In this document: one piece after another, positions 1-14,081 of the stretch
Layout: each line of letters opens with the position of its first letter
Numbering within the stretch: position 1 is the first letter of the stretch
Source of the DNA: Salpingoeca rosetta
Lineage: Eukaryota > Opisthokonta > Choanoflagellata > Craspedida > Salpingoecidae
Direction: 5' to 3'
Assembly (NCBI RefSeq): GCF_000188695.1
Contig: NW_004754922.1
Coordinates: 555,313 to 570,312, forward strand
Length of the DNA stretch: 15,000 nucleotides
Notes under the pieces: model-generated
Told to the model about the DNA's origin: nothing
Databases searched by the model: none
The model's input: the letters and a program-made list of their open reading frames with translations, nothing else
Made by a program: the position numbers and the translations under genes

Positions 1-1
1 G

Positions 2-2
<1 letters not shown>

Positions 3-73
<71 letters not shown>

Positions 74-104
74 ACATGTGTGTGTGCACATGTGTGTGCG
101 TGTA
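3..104. repeat. (TG)35 microsatellite with degenerate tail
   Basis: An uninterrupted TG dinucleotide run covers 3-72. It is followed by GT/CA-alternating sequence to about 104 that includes two copies of CACATGTGTGTG. Confidence 0.97.
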
Positions 105-195
105 AAGCACACTCCCTGTGTCTTCGTCCCTCTGTTTTTTTCCCCTTGCTCGCTGTGTGATCATCTGTGTACACTGAGGAGTGAATCCCCACTGC

Positions 196-6167
<5,972 letters not shown>

Positions 6168-6177
6168 CCAAACCACA

Positions 6178-6179
<2 letters not shown>

Positions 6180-6243
<64 letters not shown>

Positions 6244-6270
6244 TGTGTGTGTGTGTGTGTCTGTGTGTGT
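6180..6270. repeat. (TG)n microsatellite downstream of DNA2
   Basis: A TG run starts 12 bp after the DNA2 stop codon and is interrupted by two CTG steps near 6243 and 6261. It probably lies in the DNA2 3'UTR. Confidence 0.96.
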
Positions 6271-6551
6271 TGCTGCGAGGCTCAACACTCCAACATACGC
6301 CAATTCAACGCCTGTGCACCCGCTTCACTGCCCACAAAATGTCGCCATTTGTTTAGTTGGCCACGGTGTACTTGACCCGCCAGATATAAGCGAAGTCATA
6401 GCTCTCGTCACGTTCACACAGCACATGCAACCAGCACAAGCCACGTAACACCACGCGTCACAACCATCACAAGCCACGCTCACAGCTGCAATGAGTGATC
6501 ACAAAGCACATCAACCAAGAAAACGGAAGACTAAAGAAAAACGACGACAAC

Positions 6552-6663
6552 AACGCAAACAAAGCAACTCAAACAAAGCAACTCAAACAGAGCAACTCAA
6601 ACAGAGCAACTCAAACAAAGCAACGCAAACAAGGCAACGCAAACAAAGTAACTCAAACAAAGC
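6552..6663. repeat. 14-bp minisatellite, eight copies
   Basis: Eight contiguous 14-bp units of the form AACTCAAACAAAGC start at 6552, 6566, 6580, 6594, 6608, 6622, 6636 and 6650. Only a few positions vary (T/G at the fourth base; A/G changes near the end). The sequence stays A/C-rich to about 6735. Confidence 0.95.
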
Positions 6664-6668
6664 AACAC

Positions 6669-6735
6669 AACACACATACACAAATACACAAATACACAAA
6701 TACACACGCACGCACACACGCACACATACATACAA
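6669..6735. repeat. CA-rich simple repeat with ACACAAAT units
   Basis: ACACAAAT-type units grade into CACACGCA/CACATACA sequence just beyond the HGSNAT-like stop codon. On the gene's sense strand this is a GT-rich 3'UTR. Confidence 0.9.
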
Positions 6736-6748
6736 ACAGCCTCCTAGA

Positions 6749-9700
6749 TCAAATCTTGACAAAAAAGTCAATCTTGAAGCAGTAGTAGCAGATGAGGATG
6801 AGGATGGAGACGGCACACACGTTCATGAACATGAGCTTGCCGTGCGTCACGCCATCCGTCCATGCCCACGAGAACGGAAAGTACTCCTGGAACGTCTCAT
6901 GGAACACTGGTGGTGGGCAAGCGCATGTGTGTGTGCGTGCGCGTGCGGGAGCAGGGGGGGGGGGTTGTTGTGGATTGCATTTGAATGAGGGAAGGCGGAG
7001 CGTGGCGGTGTCACAACACATCACAAGAATGCCAACTCCTCTTCACACATCCACACATCCACGCATCCACGCGTCCACGCATCCACACAAGCAAACAACA
7101 CACACACGCACACACGCACACACGCATCCACGCATCAACACACAAGCAAACATACACGCAGCGCATACAACACACACACAACAACAACAAATGCACACAA
7201 GCAAACACACAACACCTAATGCACACGGACCGTAGATGAAGATGGAGTTGAGACCGACATATCGGAAGGGGGCGCCGTCCCACACGCGCCAGATGTCAAT
7301 GAGCCAATAAAACGCCGTGAGGGAGATGAAGCCAAACCCGCTCATGAGAAGCACAAAGCTGAGGCTCCACAGGTTCTTGCTGACGGGGATCACGCCATCA
7401 TTCTTGCTGCCGCCGCACAGGCCCGTGGCAATGGCGCAGCACAGCACCCCCCACGCCAGCCAGCGGACGCTGCGAGCGCGCGCCGCCTTGTAGTGCACGA
7501 TGATCTTGCCGGACTGAAGGCCAAGGTAGCAGATGAGGATGGAGGTGAGGGAGCCTAGGATGCCCTCGGGGTCATATGCGCCCGTCTGGTATGTCTCCTG
7601 GCTCGTTGGCGATCCGTAGATGTGCTTCCATGACAGCAGCCACCTGTCCACGTGCCCCGCAGCTCCGCCCTCGCAGCAGAAGGTGCCGTTCACACAGGAC
7701 CCATTCGCCGGTGCAAACTGTCCAAATTCGGCAAGCGCGCCGCCAGGCCCAATGTAGCCTGTCGGGCAGCCTGGCACGGGGAGGAGGAAGGTGATGCACG
7801 TGTGAATGACGACGAGGACGATGATGGCAATCCACTCGCCGACGTACGGGGCGACGTCAGGGAGGTGGCGCAGCATGCCGCAGCCGCCGGGATCGAGGTC
7901 GCTCGCCGGGTTGCGCACGGTCGGCGTGAGGCGCTGGTGACAAATGGCCGTGACGGTGGTGATTGTAGTGTTGGTGGTGGTGATGGTGATTGTGGTGGCA
8001 AGACGAGTGTGAGCAAAGAGGAAAGTAGAGACGTCGCAATGCACACACAGACACAGACACACAGACACAGACACGCACACGCACACGCACACACACATAC
8101 ACACACACAGACTCAGACACACACAGACTCAGACACACACAGACTCAGACACACACACACAGAGACTCAGACATACACACACAGGAAGCGTACCCTGATG
8201 AGCGGAGTGACCTCGTCGACGTTGCGGAGGAGAGAGACGGCCTTTGGCACAAATATGATCACCAGCGCAACAACAAGATAGGCGATGGCAAAGCGCTGCA
8301 GTACGCCCGGCACACGCGCAAAGCGCAGGTCGTGCACCACGTTGATGAAGATGACGCCAATGCCAAAGAGGAGGAGGGTGCGGCGGGCAACCTTGTACAG
8401 GATGGTGCGGAGTGGGGTGTGGCGCTTGAAGAGCGAGTTGAAGGTGATGGCCATGGACGTGCCCATGATCCAGATGAACCACGGAAACACGAGATCCGCC
8501 ACCGTCAGGCCGTTCCACACGCTGTGATCGAAGAAGTTGTAGTCGCCGCCGCCGTAGTTGACGAAGATCATGATGGTGAGCGCCATGCCACGGAACGAGT
8601 CCAGCGACTGCAGGCGCGTCTTGGAGCGCTTCGGGTTACCAATGGCGTGCGTGCTGCTGGCAGCCTGGGCGGCTGCTGCTGCATCCGCGTTGCTGGCAAG
8701 TGACAATGGTGATCGCCAAGTGATGGGATGCATGTAGATTGCGTGCGGGTGAGATGGCAACATGTCAGCATGCAACGTCAGCAACGACAGGAGACACGAC
8801 CCACCGCAAAGTGAAGATGACACGTGATGAAGTGAAGCACACAGTCGCGTGCATACGCACATGTACTCATGTACACGCATATGCACAAACACGTACACAC
8901 ACACATGTACACACATGAACACACACACACGTACACACACATGTACACACGCACACACACACACACATGCACACACACGTACACGCACACATGTGTACGC
9001 ATGTGCGCATGTACTCGTATACTCACGCACGTGCAACCTGCAGCGGTCTCACCTCAGCAAGGGATCGCGGGTGTATTTCTGCGTGTTGAGCAGGAGCATC
9101 TGCTCGTCCTTCTGCTCCATGAGCATGGTGTGCGGATACAGCGCGCGCGCAACGCGGGGGCAGCAGTTCTGGGGCGCGTACCACAGCACAAAGAGGCCCA
9201 CAATGATGCCGAGGGCAATGAAGACCGGGCGGACATCCGGTCCGTGATCGGCATCGCCCCGAACGTCGCGCACAATCTGCAGATGTGGTTGGGCGCTGTC
9301 GGCGCTGTCGCCTGCAGCTGTTGACGACACGATGAGAGTGTAGAAGCCGCGCTCGCCAAAGTGGTATGTCTGGTTGTTGTAGCCGACGCACGCGCAGGTG
9401 TTGTTCACGGTTGGCGTGCAGCCGGGTGTGGGGGTGCAGTTGGCCACACTCAGCTGCAAGGCGCAGCACGATTCATCGAAGGGAAGGCATCATGTGCATA
9501 CGTGCGTGTGTGTGTGTGTGTGTGTGTGTGCGTGCGTGCGTGCATATGTGTGTGTGTGTGCGTGCGTGCATTTGTGTGTGTGTGCGTGTACGTGTGAAGG
9601 AGAGGGATGTGAGATGGAGATGGAATCCATGACTGCGCCGTGCACAGTGTGGGCATGGGAAAGGCAGATGGTGGCGAGCAGTGCAAAGGATCGATACAAC

Positions 9701-10198
9701 GACAGAGTGGTCTGCTAACATGCCGCGTACGCTCACAGAGATATCACACTCCATAATGATGCACACCTCCTGTGGAAAGTTGGTTTGGACCGTCAGATAC
9801 GGGGTGGCGGACATGAAGGGCCCAGCCTCGGCGAGCACAGTGTCGATGCAGCGGTGGCAGTTGGTGTTGCGTGTGAGCACGCGCAAGGGCGGGGCCTGCT
9901 CCTCATCGGTTTTTGACAGCGAGAGGACGCGGACATAGGCGTAGTTGAGCAGGTGTTTGTCGTAGGAAGGCTCCGTGGAGATGAAGTCTGCATCCGATGG
10001 CATGTCGTACCACAGCGTGAACCGGGACACGCCTTTTGCAGCCAGGTCCTCTGTGCGGTTGAAGAGGAGGTGGGATCTGTCTTTTGTGTCGACCGCCTGC
10101 ACAAAGAAAGCGCCCTGGAACAGGGCTGGGTCTGTGGCATAGTTGGAGCAGCCTTGCGCCAGGATCCCTGAAAACAACTGTTCGTGTTGTGTGTGTGT

Positions 10199-10262
<64 letters not shown>

Positions 10263-10686
10263 AAGTGAGTGAGTGAGTGAGCGTGTGCGTAAGTACGTCA
10301 AGTGACTTTGTGTCACGAGAACATTTGTGATGTGATCTCAGACATGAATCGCACCATGTATGTGACATGTCACGTACACATGCATCTTTGCTGATGAAGG
10401 GCATCCAGCACACACACACACACACACACACATGCAGATTAGGTGCATGTCTCACCTTGAACTGGTGGCCGCTCTGGATGGAGATCAGGGTGACGTCAAC
10501 CGTCAAAGTGGTGGTGTGGTTCTTGACACCACCGTTCAAGAAGCACATGCGAAAGATGAGGTTGGATTGACTGGTTGCTGGTGGTTGTTGCACAGCATTG
10601 GCGCCATCACCAGCAACAACCGCCACACCACCGCACAGCGCTACGCTGAATGCAGCGAGCAGCAACAAGGCCGCTGCACTCTGCAT
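6749..10686 (-). CDS. HGSNAT: Heparan-alpha-glucosaminide N-acetyltransferase-like membrane protein, six exons
   Basis: HGSNAT moves acetyl from cytosolic acetyl-CoA to terminal glucosamine of heparan sulfate inside the lysosome. Coding exons in gene order: 10686-10456, 10177-9737, 9453-9053, 8692-8194, 7933-7231 and 6906-6749 (TGA). All phases match (0, 0, 2, 0, 1), giving 810 residues. Seen: an N-terminal signal peptide (about 1-30), a luminal region with several Cys and N-glycosylation sequons, a first membrane helix (about 300-316), a cytosolic linker, then about ten more helices. Family signatures are LDSFRGMALTIMIFVNYGGG, His414 in FFDHSVWNGLT (aligning with the human active-site His269), ADLVFPWFIWIMG, GVLQRFAIAYLVVAL, FLLPVPGCPTGY, AYDPEGILGSL, NLWSLSFVL and IYVFHETFQEYFPF. 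It is longer than human HGSNAT (about 640-660 aa), mainly in the luminal part. Start ATG 10686 is chosen because it opens a clear signal peptide. The family call is secure; the actual substrate in this organism is inference. Confidence 0.93.
6907..7230 (-). other. HGSNAT-like intron 5 (324 bp, phase 1)
   Basis: On the minus strand the donor is TACG|GTCCGT (unusual after GT) and the acceptor is CACCAG|TGTTCC. The split Val codon restores IYVFHETFQEYFPF, matching the conserved motif of the family. That makes the join convincing despite the weak donor. Confidence 0.9.
7041..7215. repeat. CA-rich simple repeats (CCACRCAT units)
   Basis: Interrupted CACACATCCACGCATC-type units and CACACGCA runs lie inside intron 5. 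On the sense strand they are GT/TGG-rich and lie toward the 5' splice site. Confidence 0.85.
7934..8193 (-). other. HGSNAT-like intron 4 (260 bp, phase 0)
   Basis: On the minus strand the donor is CAGG|GTACGC and the acceptor is TGTCACCAG|CGCCTC. The exons on either side encode GVLQRF...VTPLIR and RLTPTVRN...GEWIAIIV, in the family order. Confidence 0.92.
8040..8184. repeat. CA/CAGA simple repeat with 16-bp units
   Basis: CACAGA-type repeats lead into about three copies of a 16-bp unit (ACTCAGACACACACAG) near 8110-8158, inside intron 4. Confidence 0.9.
8693..9052 (-). other. HGSNAT-like intron 3 (360 bp, phase 2)
   Basis: On the minus strand the donor is CTGAG|GTGAGA and the acceptor is CTTGCCAG|C. 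The split Ser codon (AG+C) joins ...TRDPLL to NADAAAAAQ. The phase match supports this acceptor among several AG dinucleotides. The join lies in the poorly conserved cytosolic linker, so it rests on splice signals and phase and not on homology. Confidence 0.8.
8860..9010. repeat. CA/TG mixed alternating purine-pyrimidine tract
   Basis: About 150 bp of interrupted CACAC, ACATGT and ACGTAC steps lie inside intron 3. On the sense strand the tract is GTGT-rich and close to the donor. Confidence 0.9.
9454..9736 (-). other. HGSNAT-like intron 2 (283 bp, phase 0)
   Basis: On the minus strand the donor is ATCTCT|GTGAGC and the acceptor is GCCTTGCAG|CTGAGT. It joins MECDIS to LSVANCTP within the luminal domain. 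Phase and both splice signals agree. Confidence 0.85.
9503..9595. repeat. GT/GCGT simple repeat in intron 2
   Basis: Interrupted (GT)n and CGTG steps on the plus strand, hence CA-rich on the gene's sense strand and closer to the acceptor side. Confidence 0.92.
10188..10260. repeat. (GT)n microsatellite near the acceptor of intron 1
   Basis: A GT run of about 36 units with one TAT interruption near 10203 is followed by a short (GTGA)4 stretch (10265-10281). On the sense strand it is (AC)n next to the 3' splice site. Confidence 0.95.
10408..10432. repeat. (CA)12 microsatellite near the donor of intron 1
   Basis: A pure CA run on the plus strand, hence (TG)n on the sense strand about 25 bp after the donor. 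It is complementary in sense to the tract at 10188-10260. Confidence 0.95.
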
Positions 10687-10693
10687 CGGGCTT

Positions 10694-10702
10694 GTGTGCG
10701 TG

Positions 10703-10791
<89 letters not shown>
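10694..10791. repeat. (GT)n microsatellite immediately upstream of the HGSNAT-like start
   Basis: A nearly pure GT run on the plus strand ends 8 bp from the start codon. On the gene's sense strand it is an (AC)n run of nearly 50 units directly preceding the ATG. Confidence 0.96.
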
Positions 10792-10794
<3 letters not shown>

Positions 10795-11850
10795 TTGTTC
10801 CGTGTGCCCGCCACCACACACTCTTTCTTTCTTTTGATATTGGGTGCGACTGAATTCAGGGCTTGGAGCGATGTCGTGAGTATTTGCCATGATTTCTATC
10901 AATTTGCCGTTTGAAAGCTTAATCGTGCATCGCACCTTTCAGAGGGGCAAAACGGCAAAACATCGGCGCGAGCGCAGAGCGAATGCTTGCAAGCAACCAG
11001 GGCCGTGCCTTTGCGACGCGCTCCACCTGCACGAGCACACAGAGACCCGCACCATAACGAAAAACTGGCTTGTTGGTGGCCTTCCTTTCTTTCTTCTGCG
11101 AAGCCACTGCTGCGCAAAACAACATCGCACAACAGCACCACTCGCTCTTGCTCTCTTGCTTGTTGCTTGTTGTGTTGTTTGTGAGAACAACTTCGATTTG
11201 ACCCATCCGCCAAACAGCCAGCCTTTCCCCGCTCCCTCATTTCTCTTCTTCTTTGCGGGTTGGTCGTGCAGCGCACGAGAGGTGAGGGTGACGACACTCG
11301 CGCTCGCTCGCCCACACACTCGCTCATCGTCATCAGTCACAACACAGCACTGCGTGCTGTCTCCTCTTGTTGTTCTCCTGCTTGCAGGCCCACTTTTTCT
11401 CTTTCTTTCTCTGGCGCTTTCTCTCAACCCCGACACTCGCGTTTGTTCTCGGTCTGGTCTTGCGCCTTGCGGCTGCTCTTCCGCTTGTTTTGGTTTCTCC
11501 AGTAGTCGCGCGAGCGCGCGTGCGAGAGTTTGACTTTGCCTTTGACTTTGCGTTTGCCTTTGGCTCTGGCCTGTTTATTGTGCTGTTTGTGTGCTGTTGG
11601 GGGGTAGCTGGCACTACCAGCCGTCTGTGTTGTCCCTGACAAAGCACCGAGACCTGGGGTCTCACCACGCACGCACGTTCACATCCAACGCAACACGCAC
11701 GCGCACGAGCGACGCCAGCATTTGTTCTGCGACATTGCTCTTGGCACAACACACACACACACACGAAGTTCCCAAACGACACCGACCGACCGGTGCTACA
11801 AAAGTGTTTGGTTTGTGGCTGTGCCACCGCCAACACCAACAACAATAACG

Positions 11851-11851
<1 letters not shown>

Positions 11852-11881
<30 letters not shown>
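11852..11881. repeat. (CAG)10 in the noncoding leader region
   Basis: Ten CAG units follow an AACAAC-rich stretch, upstream of the SH2 gene start. No supported protein uses this segment. Confidence 0.93.
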
Positions 11882-11883
<2 letters not shown>

Positions 11884-11990
11884 CTTTGTGGACGTGTGGC
11901 GTCATATTTCTTACCCTCTTTCTCCCAAACACCGATCGTCGTCACTGCTCCTGCCTCGCCCATCGATCTCACAACCGACAACCAAGCAAG

Positions 11991-12254
11991 GTGTGTGTTT
12001 GTGTGTTTGTGTGGTTGTGTGGTTGTGTGGTTGTGCGCTTGTGGTTGGTGTGTCACGTCAGCCCACACGAGCAGCACCGCGGCGCATTTCCACCTTCTAC
12101 ACTCGTCAATGCGTTCACCGATTGCCTTCTTTCCGCCTGCCTGTCCGAACATCGCATCCCCATACCGAAAACACATACAAGGCAGTGCCTTCTGTGCTCA
12201 CTGTGACACAACACCCCCCCCCCCTTTGTGCTGGCTGCGTTCCATTGACCACAG
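11991..12254 (+). other. Possible 5'UTR intron of the SH2 gene (264 bp)
   Basis: The donor CAAGCAAG|GTGTGT begins a GTGTTT/GTGGTT repeat. The candidate acceptor follows a C/T-rich stretch and reads TTGACCACAG|CGACG. Length and repeat position match the confirmed introns here. It would leave a noncoding exon of about 74 bases (12255-12328) before ATG 12329. No protein homology tests this join. Confidence 0.4.
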
Positions 12255-12328
12255 CGACGTGCTCCGGAACGCGAAGCGAAGCGTACCTTGCTTCTTGCCT
12301 CGTCGTTCACTTCACTGTGTGAAGGGCA

Positions 12329-12440
12329 ATGCTGCTCGACCACACGAAGCAAACAAGGCCAAGAAAGGTACATGCGAACCCCATCATGGTGTGTTGTGTG
12401 TGTGTGTTTATCTCTCGGCCTATCTCTCAGTCAGTCAGGC

Positions 12441-12477
<37 letters not shown>

Positions 12478-12845
12478 GTCAATGACGATAGTTTCGCTGT
12501 TGCGGCCTGCGACCAGTCCATCTGCTGGTGCCTTCCTAGTTACACCTGCTCACCCAGTTGCCACCACCCCTCTCCCCCTGCATCTCTTTTGTTCCCCATC
12601 CCCTCTCCTCCACATCTTTCTCCACATCTCCCCACACTGCAATCTCAGAACGTTGTCGAGGCCAAGATGGACCTGTCACCGCCTGCGACAACCGCGGTGC
12701 CGCGGCACACGCGCGTCGACGAACCACCTCACCCAATGGTCTCGGTCGCCGAGGGCCAGGCCCTAGTGAAGGGCCGCCACAACACGCCCAGGCGACACTC
12801 CAGCCTCCGCTCCTCGTCCTCGTCCCCAGCAAATGCACAACACAC

Positions 12846-12878
<33 letters not shown>

Positions 12879-14029
12879 ACAACAACCGAACCGCGTGCGC
12901 GCTCTGTCAACGTCAACAACCCACCACCAGCACCACCAGCACCATCATCGCTTGTCGCCGAGCTGGTCCCCGACCCCCGCATCCACATCACCAGCGCGCG
13001 AAGGCATCCTCTCCAACTCTCTCCACGGCAGCCTGCGTCGGCGAAGCTCCCGGCGAAGGGACGACCCACAGCGGCGCAGGTCTGTGCACTTTGCCACAAG
13101 CGCGTCCACCAGCCCCTCCAGGAGCCCAGTGTGCTCCCCAAACACCTCCACCCTCAACCTCTTCTCAAGCACCACAGCCCCAGGTGCACGGCCAGGCGCG
13201 CCCTCCCCCAAGTTCTCCTCATCCCCCACCATGCTGGCATCGCTCACCCCGCCAGCGACGCCGCCCACCACCATCACGTCGAGCCTGCTGCGATACGAGG
13301 CAACATACAACACGGAGGAGGAACCAACCAACATCATCTACGACAGCGTCGCGGGCAAGAAGCCCAGGCACAAGACAGACCCCGCTGTGCTTGCAGGCAC
13401 GCCACAGAAGCTGCGTGCTACCCCGCACAGTCACACCCACAACCACGACCGTGTACGCCACGCTGTCCGCAACTGCCACGTTCGAAGCAGCAGCGACTGC
13501 GGTGTGCACGACACCGCCAATCACGGCCATCGCCTGTCCGACGGTCGTGTGCACGACACAGCACCATGTACACATTCGCGCTCACTGGACGATACAATTG
13601 ACACAGAGTATGTCGTTGCCGGTGCTGCTGGTTGTGACCAGATTGGTGTAGCGGATCAGGAACTGCTCAAACAGCAACAACGACACCACCAACATGCCAG
13701 GCAGCTGCTCCTTGAGGACCAGCTGCACGACGTCTCCATTGTTGATGGCGATGAGGCGGCTCGTCATGAGGAGAACGCTTGCCGCTGGCAAGAGGGCGGC
13801 GCCAGTGTCGATCACTGCCGTGATGACTACACCGGCCAAAACACCACCTCCAACGACGACGACGACGATCACGGGTACTGGCGTACGAGTTTGCTGGCGG
13901 ATGATTCCCTCTTGACGCCTCAGCCACACCACAGCCACCAGCAGCTGCTGCATGGAAGGAAGAGCGGGTCCGGTCGACGACGCTCCCTCTCTGAGGGCGG
14001 AGGTGGTCCCACCACCACCACCAACGCTG

Positions 14030-14081
<52 letters not shown>

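Larger units (their letters stand above)
6168..6748. other. Convergent intergenic region between DNA2 and HGSNAT-like genes
   Basis: These 581 bp separate two stop codons on opposite strands. The region holds a GT tract, a 14-bp tandem repeat and a CA-rich tail. I found no conserved ORF, no tRNA-like sequence and no AATAAA or ATTAAA on either strand, so the poly(A) sites of both genes cannot be placed. Confidence 0.8.
10178..10455 (-). other. HGSNAT-like intron 1 (278 bp, phase 0)
   Basis: On the minus strand the donor is TTCAAG|GTGAGA. The acceptor chosen is ACGAACAG|TTGTTT because it keeps phase 0 and continues into the open luminal frame (GILAQGCSNYATD). The stronger-looking TTTTCAG ten bases further on would break the frame, so AG 10178-10179 is preferred. 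Confidence 0.75.
10687..12328. promoter_or_regulatory. Divergent upstream region shared by the HGSNAT-like and SH2 genes
   Basis: About 1.64 kb separate the two start codons, which point away from each other. Both promoters must therefore lie here unless further upstream exons exist. Visible features are a long GT tract beside the HGSNAT-like start, T/C-rich stretches around 11080-11430, short TTTGAC/TTTGCC repeats at about 11529-11563, a (CAG)10 tract, a GTGTTT tract, and a splice-like pair AGAG|GTGAGG (11282) with TTGCAG (11387). I see no clear TATA box and no conserved protein in any frame. Confidence 0.6.

Noticed and set aside
6552..6663. CRISPR-like array
   Set aside because: The units are 14 bp and directly contiguous with no spacers, in a eukaryotic genome; it is a minisatellite.
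7652..8281. Plus-strand ORF opposite HGSNAT-like exon 5 and intron 4
   Set aside because: It spans an exon/intron boundary of the minus-strand gene and ends in CA-repeat-coded Thr/His runs; no domain seen.
10889..11533. 214-codon plus-strand ORF with hydrophobic stretches in the divergent region
   Set aside because: It has no recognisable motif; its Leu/Phe-rich parts come from C/T-rich noncoding sequence. A splice-like pair at 11282/11387 suggests leader RNA rather than protein.
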